Assembly (NCBI GenBank): GCA_029266615.1
Contig: JAQSWN010000050.1
Span: 1-40,261 of the forward strand
DNA: 40,261 nt
Direction: 5' to 3'
Origin: Polyangiaceae bacterium
Lineage (GTDB): Bacteria; Myxococcota_A; Polyangia; Polyangiales; Polyangiaceae
The notes below the pieces were generated by a model. That model searched no databases. It was not told where the DNA came from and saw only the letters and a program-made list of their open reading frames with translations. The position numbers and the translations under genes were made by a program. Positions 16,356 through 25,178 of the stretch are shown one piece after another. Numbering within the stretch: position 1 is the first letter of the stretch; each line of letters starts with the position of its first letter.

Positions 16356-18695
16356 TCAATAGCCCAAGCTGACACGCGTCGTCGTGGCCGCAGGTATGTC
16401 GCGGAGGTAGATGTCGTCTCGTTGATTGCGGTCGCTTGTCGCGAATTTCCAGTCCGTCGTGAAGGCAACGAGCTTTCCGTCCGCGCTGAGCGCGCCCTGC
16501 CGAGCGCCGTATTGGGGACCGGTCTGACCGCCGCTGCTCGAGACACTCACTCGCGACGTCGTCCCTAGCTGCCGATCGATCAAGAAGACGTCCGGCGCGG
16601 CGTTGGTGTCGTTTGGCACCAACGACGGATTGTCCGAGGTGACGCAAACGTAGCGACCGTCGGGCGTGACGGACGGGGTTCGCCAAATCTGCGAGCCTGA
16701 AGATGAAGCCACGCGTTCGATCGTTCCTTGAACGCGGTCCACTACGTAGACGTAGTGAGGTGCGCCTTCGGCAGCCGCGGCGGTGAACACCACGAAGCGC
16801 GCGTTGCGCTCGGTGGAGAGCGTCAGCACGCGATAGATTTCCGGGGCATAGCTCCCAAGCGGCACGACCTGTAGCGCGGAATTCGCGACGTTGTAGACGT
16901 ACAGGTCGTCGTTTCCGAGCGCGTTGGAGCCCGAGAACAGCACGCGTTGGCCGCTACCGCTCACGACGCCGTTCGCGATTCTGGTCAGACCCAGAGCCGC
17001 GCAATCGAGGGTGGTGGTCGTCCCCGCGCTGCGATCTCGCACGTGTAGTTTCTCTTCCCGTACGCCATCGAAAACGACGACCCGGCCGTCGGCACTCATG
17101 CTGGTGCTTCCACTCGTGGTGATATGAACCCCGGCGCTGTCCACGTTTGCTTTTTCAATGCTGCCGCTAACCACGTCCGCCACGAAAAGGGAGGGCAAGC
17201 TTTCGCTAATTGCCCCGAGGTTCTGAGCCCAGGAGCGGAAGGCGGCGTAGCGCCCGTTTTCGGTGAAGTCGGCGAGAAAGCTGCGATCGGTCGCCTGCGC
17301 CCCGGCCGCCGTGAGGTTGACACGAGTGTTGCGGTGGGTCTGTCGGTCGTAGACGAAAATATCCGGCTGTTGGTTGGTGTCCCCGCTCACCAGGTTGGAG
17401 GCATACGACTCGTAGGCGACGTATCGACCATCGACGCTCAGCCGCGCGGCTCGACTAGGACCGTTGGGATCGGCGGTCGGAGCGCCCAGCGCGTCCTCGA
17501 GGCCAAGCGAGAACACTCGCGACGCGCTCGCCACGAAGACGTGACCATCCGCGATGGCGGGGGCGGATACGGGACCGCTGCCCAGGTTCAGGTCGAGCAG
17601 CGGCGCCCCCGTAGATACGGCGAACGCGTAGAGGTGACCGTTCGATTGGCCGAGATACCCCACGTCCGCGGCAATGCCGAGCTCGCCAGACAACGCACTG
17701 TCTCCCAAGGCGGTCGAGAAGACGTTGGCGCCCGTACCGACGTCGAATGCCTGCACCCGCACGCCCCCGCCGGCTACGGCCATCGGCACGAACACTGACG
17801 TCTCGGTGACGGCCACGCTACCCACGATCGGCTCGGTCGTCGCTCGGCTCCAAAGCACCGCACCCGTCCGCTCGTCGAGAGCCGCAATGCCACCTTCCTC
17901 GTCGGTGGGAACGAACACTCGACCAGCCAGCACCGCAGGACCGAAGGCGTCCGAGCCCTCACTGGCCTGCCAAACGACGGCGCCGGTCGTTGCGTTGAGC
18001 GCCAATGTCTCCCCTTCCCCCGTGACGAAGAGTCGCTCATTCGCCGCCGCAGGATCCGCGTGCGTCGCAAAGGGCAACGGCTCGATAACGGTCGTCTTGA
18101 GGACGGTATTGCGAAGCACCAGGTCACTCGAGGAGGGCGCCGACCTCCCCGTGCCAATCTGGTAGACGTGATCCACCGCCGAAAGGGGGTTGGTCGTGAC
18201 GAACTCCGCGTCAGCAAACGGCCCGCGATAGAGCTCGTCACCGTTCAAGGCACGTACGCCGATGGATGCTTCCTCGTTCTTGGCGTAGATGACGCCGTGG
18301 TTGTACGCGGGAAAACCGGCGAACGTGCCAGCTGGGTCTTGCGAGGACCAGATGAAGCCGCCCGTGCCGGCGGCGAGGGCAATGACCCCGCCCTTGCCCG
18401 CGACAGGAGTGGTCGCGAACAGCTGCTGGTCCCGGTAGATTAATTGGTCGGTCCCGACGGCGGCTTCCCAGACCGTATGGAGCCTCCCGACGTTGGTAGA
18501 GGTGATGACGGATTCCGCCGCGTTGTAAGCAGTGTGGCGCGGAGAGCGACGGGCTTGTGCCCACGCGGGCGCTACCTCCTCCAACTCCTGGCGGTCCGTG
18601 GCGACGCTTTCCTCCACCGGGGGGCTCGAGCAAGCGAGGCCGCTCGCGACCAGAAGGGCGGCGTGTATAGCGGGATCTCTAAAATTAGACTTCAT
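16356..18695 (-). CDS. Double beta-propeller lipoprotein (PQQ-like plus PD40/TolB-like)
   Basis: A 779-residue lipoprotein (lipobox GLAC near residue 22). Residues of about 45-400 are PQQ/BamB-like blades (LALNATTGAVVWQAS, IAALDERTGAVLWSRA, GHLYAFAVSTGAPLLDL). Residues of about 415-779 are PD40/TolB-like blades (VDGRYVAYESYASNLVSGDT, then PDIFVYDRQT; later TPDGRYVCVTSDNPSLV and DVFLIDRQLGTTSRVS). It is therefore a fusion of two propellers. No catalytic motif is visible, so binding or scaffolding at the envelope is the likely role, by inference. It follows the EGF/RCC1 gene by 23 bases and is probably in one transcript with it. The ATG at 18695 fits the signal peptide. Confidence 0.85.
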   Translation of the reverse strand: MKSNFRDPAIHAALLVASGLACSSPPVEESVATDRQELEEVAPAWAQARRSPRHTAYNAAESVITSTNVGRLHTVWEAAVGTDQLIYRDQQLFATTPVAGKGGVIALAAGTGGFIWSSQDPAGTFAGFPAYNHGVIYAKNEEASIGVRALNGDELYRGPFADAEFVTTNPLSAVDHVYQIGTGRSAPSSSDLVLRNTVLKTTVIEPLPFATHADPAAANERLFVTGEGETLALNATTGAVVWQASEGSDAFGPAVLAGRVFVPTDEEGGIAALDERTGAVLWSRATTEPIVGSVAVTETSVFVPMAVAGGGVRVQAFDVGTGANVFSTALGDSALSGELGIAADVGYLGQSNGHLYAFAVSTGAPLLDLNLGSGPVSAPAIADGHVFVASASRVFSLGLEDALGAPTADPNGPSRAARLSVDGRYVAYESYASNLVSGDTNQQPDIFVYDRQTHRNTRVNLTAAGAQATDRSFLADFTENGRYAAFRSWAQNLGAISESLPSLFVADVVSGSIEKANVDSAGVHITTSGSTSMSADGRVVVFDGVREEKLHVRDRSAGTTTTLDCAALGLTRIANGVVSGSGQRVLFSGSNALGNDDLYVYNVANSALQVVPLGSYAPEIYRVLTLSTERNARFVVFTAAAAEGAPHYVYVVDRVQGTIERVASSSGSQIWRTPSVTPDGRYVCVTSDNPSLVPNDTNAAPDVFLIDRQLGTTSRVSVSSSGGQTGPQYGARQGALSADGKLVAFTTDWKFATSDRNQRDDIYLRDIPAATTTRVSLGY

Positions 18696-18718
18696 GGCTC
18701 GACTTTCTGCTTCAGGAA

Positions 18719-21229
18719 TTACTTGCCAAGCTCCAGCGAGGGAAGGTTGTCGCCCATGTCACTGTCGGCGCCAGCTCGACTCCGCGTGTCCCCCACACCG
18801 AGGGCACCGTTGCGATTCGACCCCCAGCACTTGATGGACGCGTCGTCGAGGCTCGCGCAACCGAAGAAGCGGCCGCGGACGTCGTCGAGGACTCGGCGGC
18901 CCGTGCCGAGCTTGAGAAATGGGAGGGAATCGCCCATCTCGTTGCTGCCGTCCCCCCGGGGATTGGTGGCCGGGAAACCGAGACCACCAAGACCACCCCA
19001 GCAGCGGAGCTGCCCATCGTTTTCGACGGCGCACATGTTGCCGCCGGTGCCGCTCGACAGCGAACGGAGAACGGCATTGCTCCCCAAGTCAACGAACGGC
19101 AGGTGGTCGCCCATCTCCCCCGAGTCGTCCCCCACGCCCACTTCTCGACCGTAGCCGACCCCGCCGTCCAGGTTGTCACCCCAGCACTTCACCCCACTGC
19201 CGGTCAAGACGGCGCAGGTGAAGTCGATGCCGGAGTGGAGCGAGATCACAGTCTGCCCGGTACCGAGGTCCACATACGGTAGGTCGTTTCCCATCTCCCC
19301 CGACTCGTCGCCGACGCAGTTGATGGTGCTGACCGCGCTGTAGGTGGGCAGCTCTAGGCCGAGGCCACCGTTGAAGTTCCCGCCCCAGCACTTGACGCGG
19401 CCGACATTCGAAAGCGCGCAGCACGAGTGAGCGCCGCAAACGAGGTCAGCCGCTACGAACCCCGTCCCCAAGTCTACCGTCGGGAGCGCATCTCCCATCA
19501 AAGCGGGATCAGCGCCGCGGGCCAACTTGTCGCCGAGCCCCAGCTGCCCCTGGGCGTTGTCGCCCCAGCACTTGATGGTGCCTTCGGTGGTGAGCGCGCA
19601 CATCGATTTGTCTCCGCCGACCAGCTTTGCGATCTGGATGTCGCTCCCGAGTGACAGGGGACGCAGGTTTGCGCCCATCTCTCCCTGGAGACGACCCACG
19701 TAGGGCCGGTTGGAGCCGTAACCCAGCAGCCCGCTCCAGTTCGCGCCCCAACAGCGAACGAGGCCATCCACGCCTAGCGCGCACACGCTGTCCAGTGCCG
19801 TCGTCTCGACTTGCTTGACCGGTACGCCGGTGTCGACGAACGGCAAGGACGCTCCCATCTCCCCCGGCTCGTCGCCACGATGCAGCCGGTCCCCGAGACC
19901 CAACTGCCCACTCGAGTTTTCGCCCCAGCATTTGACGTGTCCGTCGGCCCAGTACGCGCAGCCAAAGTTGTTGCCGAGGGACAGGCGCGGGCCGTCCGGC
20001 TCCGCCTCGCAGCCCTGCTCCCCATAACCGGGCCCCGGTTGCTCCGCCGGACACACGCACCGGAACGAGCCAGGCGTGTTCACGCAGGCGTCCGGATCGC
20101 TGTCGCAGTCGTCCGTGCCGGTCGAACACTCGTCTATGTCGGCGCAGCCAGTGTCGCCATCGCCCGCGTAGCCGTCAGGACAGGTCCCGCACACCACCGC
20201 CACCCCGTCTGGCGAGTCGCAAGACGTCAAGGAGTCACAACCGCCGTTGTTCACCGCACACGGCGCCGGTGTGTCGTAGAAGCCGAAGCGGACGTGACTG
20301 GATGCGCCCGGCTCGCCTGCCGCGTCAAAGGTGAGCTGGTACGTCGTGCCAGCCTGGAGCGAATAAGTCTCGCTGGAGCGAATCAAGCTGCCGCCCTCCC
20401 CCGTCCGGCCTTGGCAACTCGCGAGTTTTGCACAGCTGGATTCGCCGGTGACCAGATCATGACCCAAGGTAGGGCTCCCCAAGAACAGCGTGTAGTCGCC
20501 GGCGCGAGGGGGGCTGAACGCGACCGCGCGCGGCCGGGTTGGATTCAGCTCGAGAACGTAAATGTGGTCAGCCAGCACCGGATACGGGTCGGTGTAGTAA
20601 TACAATATCGAGGTCGGCCGTAGAGCGTCAGCTTCCGCCTCGAGCAGCCGAGCGGGCGATAGCTCGCACGCCTCGATGCCTCCCTCTACGTAGAGCCGCA
20701 CCCATGAAGCGGGCGTGAGCGGCCCCAACGCGAGCCGGTAGGTGTGGCCTCGCTCGAAGCGAAAGCTCAGAACGCGTCGGAGCTTCGTGCAGTCGAGGCG
20801 CTCGCTCTCCAGCGCCGTCACGGCCAGCCCCGTGGAGATGTCCACGACCGCGAATGGAACGTTCGGCGTGCCGAGGTAAACGTGGTGAATGCCGGTGCGC
20901 TCCGCTTGCAGAAGAACGCTGCCGGTAAAAGCGGAACCACTGCGGGGCAGCCGGATGCCGTACATCTCCCCAGTTACGATCGTTGGCGTAGGCGCTCCAG
21001 AAGGCCCCGCTAGCACGGGTCGGCTCGTACCCGTCGCCGCGAGCTCGCATGCAGCTACCGACGCCTCGCCGCAGGTAAGCGGCGCCGCAAGCGCGCCACC
21101 GGGTGTGGCTTCATCGGCGCTACAGCCGATGAGCGCTGCCACCAGACCAGTACCGGCGACGAGGCGATACCAACTCTGGTGCCCGCCACCTCCAAGCCCT
21201 AGCAAACCGCGCTGATGATTCGAAGCCAC
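18719..21229 (-). CDS. EGF/RCC1-repeat lipoprotein with two shared Cys modules
   Basis: An 836-residue lipoprotein (lipobox LIGC, Cys36). Order of parts: two copies of the cluster's shared module (about 53-181, with MYGIRL, VYLGTPNVPF and ASWVRLYV; and a divergent one at about 188-318). Then come two EGF-like units (324-407, CAVNNGGCDSLTSC, and the Ca-binding type DIDECSTGTDDC). Last are seven RCC1-type repeats of about 60 residues to the end, each with 'CAL...GxVKCWGxN..GQLGLGD', and most followed by 'GEMGxxLPxVDLG'. RCC1 repeats form a seven-bladed propeller. It starts with GTG at 21229, 8 bases after GAGGAG. Function unknown; adhesion or ligand binding at the cell surface is inferred. A long perfect hairpin lies upstream of its start. 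Confidence 0.87.
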   Translation of the reverse strand: MASNHQRGLLGLGGGGHQSWYRLVAGTGLVAALIGCSADEATPGGALAAPLTCGEASVAACELAATGTSRPVLAGPSGAPTPTIVTGEMYGIRLPRSGSAFTGSVLLQAERTGIHHVYLGTPNVPFAVVDISTGLAVTALESERLDCTKLRRVLSFRFERGHTYRLALGPLTPASWVRLYVEGGIEACELSPARLLEAEADALRPTSILYYYTDPYPVLADHIYVLELNPTRPRAVAFSPPRAGDYTLFLGSPTLGHDLVTGESSCAKLASCQGRTGEGGSLIRSSETYSLQAGTTYQLTFDAAGEPGASSHVRFGFYDTPAPCAVNNGGCDSLTSCDSPDGVAVVCGTCPDGYAGDGDTGCADIDECSTGTDDCDSDPDACVNTPGSFRCVCPAEQPGPGYGEQGCEAEPDGPRLSLGNNFGCAYWADGHVKCWGENSSGQLGLGDRLHRGDEPGEMGASLPFVDTGVPVKQVETTALDSVCALGVDGLVRCWGANWSGLLGYGSNRPYVGRLQGEMGANLRPLSLGSDIQIAKLVGGDKSMCALTTEGTIKCWGDNAQGQLGLGDKLARGADPALMGDALPTVDLGTGFVAADLVCGAHSCCALSNVGRVKCWGGNFNGGLGLELPTYSAVSTINCVGDESGEMGNDLPYVDLGTGQTVISLHSGIDFTCAVLTGSGVKCWGDNLDGGVGYGREVGVGDDSGEMGDHLPFVDLGSNAVLRSLSSGTGGNMCAVENDGQLRCWGGLGGLGFPATNPRGDGSNEMGDSLPFLKLGTGRRVLDDVRGRFFGCASLDDASIKCWGSNRNGALGVGDTRSRAGADSDMGDNLPSLELGK

Positions 21230-21300
21230 GTTGATACTCCTCAGTTTCCCGACCGCGCACGCGTTGGCTCGCGGATGCCCCTGTTGGTTGGAAGACGCAA

Positions 21301-21345
21301 CATTCCGGCTCCCGATCGACGCCGGGTCGATCGGGAGCCGGAATG
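21301..21345 (-). terminator. 19-bp perfect hairpin after the nuclease gene
   Basis: The arms 21301-21319 and 21327-21345 are perfectly complementary (CATTCCGGCTCCCGATCGA and its reverse complement), and 21320/21326 add a twentieth pair around a 5-base loop. The hairpin starts one base after the nuclease stop codon and ends 71 bases before the GTG of the next gene. No T-run follows, so it is either a terminator or a barrier that protects the 3' end and separates expression of the two genes. Confidence 0.65.
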
Positions 21346-21346
21346 G

Positions 21347-24300
21347 TTACGGACTTGAATGGCTGACCGCTAGCCGTACCCAGCTCGCGTCGTCCACGCC
21401 ATTGAGCTCGATTCGGTAGCGCTTCCCGCCGACGAGCTGAACCAGCTGGGTCGACTTGAACGAGCCACAATTTGCTTCCGCCGCGACCTTACCTGCACAC
21501 GACGGCGGCACTGTCGCGCGGTCGCCTTCGGCGCGAACCTGCGCGCCGAACTTGGGCGTCCCCAAAGACAGCGCGTACTCACCGCTGCTGGGTGGGACGA
21601 ACACGAGGACTCCCTCCAGCACGCCGTCCGCCGCGCTCTTGAGACGAACGCCGTACGTCGTGTCGACGGTGATGACGGGCGGATTCGACGAGGCCAGGCC
21701 GGGCGCCGTGAGCGCAGTGAGCGTCGCGGCGGCGCTGCAGACAGCCGGCGGGGGAGCCGGGCAGACCGACGTCAGCGGCGTGGCCGCCACCGCGCGCTCT
21801 TCCGGAGCGATGTAGAAGCGGACCCAGCGCGATGGGGTGGGACCGACATCGATGACGTAGTGGCCAGGGGCGAGGGGCGTGGTCCGGAAGCCCTCCTTGA
21901 GCGAGGAGCAAGAGCTGCCGACCAGGCCGCTTTTGAACGACTCGTTGAGGTAACTGCGGCATTCGAGCTCGCCGACGCCCGCGGTTTGTGCCGGGGCCTG
22001 CAGCGAAATGGGAAGCGAAGGAGTGCCCGTGTAAACGACGCGGCGCTCCGGTGTCGCCGAGTCACCCACCACGTAGTGGAACCGCCCGACGAAAAGACCG
22101 GGGGTGCCGCTCTCGATCAGCCGCAGCCCGTAGGCGGTACCCGATTGAAGAGCGGGGCCGCTGTCAGTTCCTGCCGGCGAGGCGCCTTGCACGGTGATAG
22201 TACCCGACGCTGCGGCTTCGCAAGCACCCGCGAGGGCGCGAGATGCAAGAGCGTCGCTCTCGCAGCGTAGCGGCAGGCTGCCGAGGGTGAAGCGAGCCAC
22301 CGCAGGATCGTGATCGCTCAGCTGTTCCGCGAACTCCGCGTTGAGGTGGACGATGTCGAAGCCCGCGAGGCGCTCAAGCAAGCTGCCGGATACGAGCACC
22401 TGGTCCAGCACCTGCGAGTTACCTTGGTAAACGTACGAGTACCGCTCGTTCAGCGAGAGCGTCTCCACCAAGGTGTTTAGACCCGCGCTCTCCAGCACGG
22501 TGATGGGAGGAGAGAACTCGAAGTCGTTGAGGTCGCCGAGGACGACGACGGCCGCGCTCGGATCCAACGCGCGGATCTGACTCACGAAGTTGCCTACCAC
22601 TTGGGCCTGGGCAACTCGCTGGCTCTCCGAGCTGAGCTGAGGGGGCTGGAAGCGCCCGAACAACGGTTGGTCCCCGCCCTTGGAGTTGAAGTGATTGGCG
22701 ACGACGAAAAGGGGCACGCCGTTGAAGGAGAATTGCGCGGTGAGCGGCTTGCGGCTGTTAGCGAACGCCGGATTGCCCGGATCGATGCGCCCGGGGCTGT
22801 ATTTCAAGGCGGGGGCGCCGTTTCGGTCGAGAACCTGGTTCGGAGTGTCGAAGACGGCGCCGGGCCTGGAGACGAGAGTGAGCCCCCGATCTTTGCGGAA
22901 GAGGAACCCGACGCGGATGTTGCCTCCCGGCTCGCCGCCATCCTTATTGTTCTCGGGGTTGATGGAGGCGTAGTCGTAGCTCGGGCCGCCCGCGGCCGTG
23001 ATGGCCGCGACCAACATCGTAACGGTTTGCGAGGCGTCGACAACGCCATTGCTGACGGGGCCGCTGTTGTCTTGGAGCTCCTCCAAGGCGATCAAATCCG
23101 GAGCGCCTAGGCTAGTCGCGATGACCTCGCCCAGAGCCGTAAACTTGTCCGCGGGGTCACTCGGGTCCAAGTTCTCCACGTTGAAGGACGCGATGTTGAG
23201 CTGATTGGCGGCCGGCGCGCCGAGGGACAGAGTCTCGCGCGCGATTCCGGAAGCGCTTGGGGTGGGGACGGGCGCGCTGACCAGCAGCTTGAAGTTCCCG
23301 AAGCTGTAGTCCAAGACTCCGACGACCGCGCCCGCGAAGGAGTCGCCGACGTTGATTTCAGGCAAAGGGGTGAGGTCATTCGCGAGGTGGATTCGCTCGG
23401 GATTGAAGTCGAACGGCTGGATGAGCAAACCGCCCCGAGCCGTTCGGATACCGGCGGCACTGCCACCATCGGCCACCACCGGAATCTCGCGGGAGCCGCC
23501 GCTGAAGTCGGCACTCGGTCCGACTGCGACGGGATCCAACACCTCTACCCGCATGCCCTCCAGGCTCTCGTAAAAGTCGAGGCCGTTGTTGCTCGGATCG
23601 AAGATGCTGCCCGAGCTTTCGACGTTGCCGCCCGCGGCGTCGTCGTCGATGACGACGCTTGGAATCGCTCGACCCGAAGCGCCGATACGGATCGCGTCCG
23701 GCAGTGGGTTACCCGAGCTTACGATCACGATTGAAGTAGGACGGTCCAGCTCCGTGGTCGCGAGGTTTCCGTACCCGCTGGAGCTCGCGTTGCAAGGGCT
23801 GCAACCCGGGCGAAACTCGCTCACCAAGCTCGTCACCAGCGCCGAGTCACCAACCGCGACGCCAGGCCTGCTCGACGTGAAGACGAAGATGCCTTCTGAC
23901 GTGGCGGGATCGCTGTCGGGCGTGGAGTCTTGGAGATAGAAGCCGTTGCTGCGAACAGCCGTCACGATTCCGGGGACGTTCGTGACCGTCTGGCCCGCGC
24001 GCGACGAGAGATGGGCGGCGCCTTGGATGTCGTGGATCCGCAGCGGACCGGGCTCGGGCGGCTCCCCGGCCCCACCTGAGCCGCCTCCGCTCGTGCTGCC
24101 GCCAACGCCTCCGCTCCCGGCGACGCCTCCGCTCCCGGCGACGCCTCCGCTGCCGCCGCCGCCGCCCCCTTCGCAGACGGCCGGTGGAGTGGTGGTGTTT
24201 CGCGGCGAAGGTGGGCTGGCCGCGAAGTCGAGCGAGTTTTCGTTGCTGTCCTGGCAGCCGTTGACGACGCGCGCGACAGCGGTCGAGTTCGAAGCGGCGG

Positions 24301-24865
24301 GAGCGGAGCTACCTTCCGCGAAGTTGGCGCCGCCATACCCCACCAAGTCTACGATGCTGGCTAGCTGCGACGCGCTGCACGACGCGCTTCCGCCGTTGCA
24401 ACCGACCGAAACCGTCGAGCTGACCAGAGCAACCTTGCCGGCCGTGGCCGAGAGCGCGATGGGCGTAGCGTCGACCAGGTCCGCTGCCAGCGACGCACCG
24501 GTGGAGCCGCCGCCTTCTTGCACGAGGTAAGATTGGCCCGGGGCAAGCGTGATAACGGGTAGGTCGGTCAGTTGCGTAGCCGTCGCGCCCAAGTTGCCGG
24601 TTCCGCTCGCGCTGGCGTATTGAAGCGAGTAGCCCGTCAGCGTCACGGACGCATTGCTGCGGTTGAACAGCTCGATGAAGTCGTGGCTGTATGGCGCCCC
24701 TGAGTTGCTGCCGCCGCCATAGACTTGTCGAATGACGACCGCCGAATCGACATCGATCGCTTGCGCGCGGCTGGCCGGTGCTCCCTCGGAGGCCGAGCAC
24801 CCGAGGACCGGCGCGACTGCGATCAAGAGCGCGGCGCGACAGACTTTTCCCACCGAGTGCTTCAT
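21347..24865 (-). CDS. LTD / extracellular nuclease lipoprotein with two shared Cys modules
   Basis: A 1172-residue lipoprotein (lipobox VLGC). Order: lamin-tail domain (about 42-230, VVIRQVYGGGSNSGAPYSHD then FIELFNRS), Gly/Ser linker (232-272), OB-like domain (about 275-375, NGFYLQD) and a DNase I-like endonuclease/exonuclease/phosphatase domain (about 545-865). Two copies of the shared module end the protein (about 867-1030, AYGLRL...SRWVRFYI; and 1033-1172, TYGVRL...ASWVRLAV). The nuclease catalytic motifs are all present: SFNVENL, LEELQDN, VANHFNSKGGD, LGDLNDFEF, LDQVLVS and LSDHDPAVARF. It resembles ExeM/NucH-type extracellular nucleases, so degradation of external DNA for nutrition, or biofilm turnover, is likely. 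The ATG at 24865 is preferred over 24871 because the G-run then stands 6 bases before the start. Confidence 0.88.
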   Translation of the reverse strand: MKHSVGKVCRAALLIAVAPVLGCSASEGAPASRAQAIDVDSAVVIRQVYGGGSNSGAPYSHDFIELFNRSNASVTLTGYSLQYASASGTGNLGATATQLTDLPVITLAPGQSYLVQEGGGSTGASLAADLVDATPIALSATAGKVALVSSTVSVGCNGGSASCSASQLASIVDLVGYGGANFAEGSSAPAASNSTAVARVVNGCQDSNENSLDFAASPPSPRNTTTPPAVCEGGGGGGSGGVAGSGGVAGSGGVGGSTSGGGSGGAGEPPEPGPLRIHDIQGAAHLSSRAGQTVTNVPGIVTAVRSNGFYLQDSTPDSDPATSEGIFVFTSSRPGVAVGDSALVTSLVSEFRPGCSPCNASSSGYGNLATTELDRPTSIVIVSSGNPLPDAIRIGASGRAIPSVVIDDDAAGGNVESSGSIFDPSNNGLDFYESLEGMRVEVLDPVAVGPSADFSGGSREIPVVADGGSAAGIRTARGGLLIQPFDFNPERIHLANDLTPLPEINVGDSFAGAVVGVLDYSFGNFKLLVSAPVPTPSASGIARETLSLGAPAANQLNIASFNVENLDPSDPADKFTALGEVIATSLGAPDLIALEELQDNSGPVSNGVVDASQTVTMLVAAITAAGGPSYDYASINPENNKDGGEPGGNIRVGFLFRKDRGLTLVSRPGAVFDTPNQVLDRNGAPALKYSPGRIDPGNPAFANSRKPLTAQFSFNGVPLFVVANHFNSKGGDQPLFGRFQPPQLSSESQRVAQAQVVGNFVSQIRALDPSAAVVVLGDLNDFEFSPPITVLESAGLNTLVETLSLNERYSYVYQGNSQVLDQVLVSGSLLERLAGFDIVHLNAEFAEQLSDHDPAVARFTLGSLPLRCESDALASRALAGACEAAASGTITVQGASPAGTDSGPALQSGTAYGLRLIESGTPGLFVGRFHYVVGDSATPERRVVYTGTPSLPISLQAPAQTAGVGELECRSYLNESFKSGLVGSSCSSLKEGFRTTPLAPGHYVIDVGPTPSRWVRFYIAPEERAVAATPLTSVCPAPPPAVCSAAATLTALTAPGLASSNPPVITVDTTYGVRLKSAADGVLEGVLVFVPPSSGEYALSLGTPKFGAQVRAEGDRATVPPSCAGKVAAEANCGSFKSTQLVQLVGGKRYRIELNGVDDASWVRLAVSHSSP
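24107..24157 (-). repeat. 18-base tandem repeat coding a Gly/Ser linker
   Basis: Two identical 18-base units (24107-24124 and 24125-24142) and a third partial one encode GSGGVA-type repeats between the lamin-tail and OB domains of the nuclease lipoprotein. The in-frame unit could expand or shrink the linker without breaking the gene. Confidence 0.75.
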
Positions 24866-24871
24866 GAACAT

Positions 24872-24880
24872 CCCCCCCCC
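24872..24880 (-). promoter_or_regulatory. Run of nine G as ribosome binding site of the nuclease gene
   Basis: On the minus strand nine G stand directly before ATGTTCATG. They touch the first ATG and lie 6 bases before the second, which is the spacing expected for a Shine-Dalgarno element. This decides for the second ATG (24865). A homopolymer here could vary in length. Confidence 0.45.
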
Positions 24881-25178
24881 AGATACGCCCTGCGCGGGTC
24901 TAACGAACGACTTTCAAGTAAAGATTGCGCGAGCGGCAAATTTGACGGACGGGACTACCAGTCGATGCCCTTCACCATCGTCGACTCGAGCGGCAGAGCT
25001 TCAGGAGCACATTGAGGCGAAGCACGAACGTCCCACTCGGCGCCACGTAGGGCGAAACGTTGTGCATCCGGTCGCCAGCGCGGCATCTTGAAGCAGCCCG
25101 CGACGTTGCAAATCGGACATGCGGTGCGCGACGACGACGCGCCATTTGAACGCATGTCGTCGCGACGACCGTGCCTGC
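24881..25178. other. Intergenic region between two surface lipoprotein genes
   Basis: About 300 bases between the stop of the PPC-like gene and the start of the nuclease gene, both on the minus strand. A perfect 14-base palindrome GTCGTCGCGACGAC (25156-25169) lies 9 bases beyond the stop at 25179, and its left half can also pair with CGCGACGAC at 25127-25135. It may serve as a terminator for the upstream gene. The promoter of the nuclease gene must lie here if it is transcribed alone, but no convincing -35/-10 pair was found. Confidence 0.4.
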
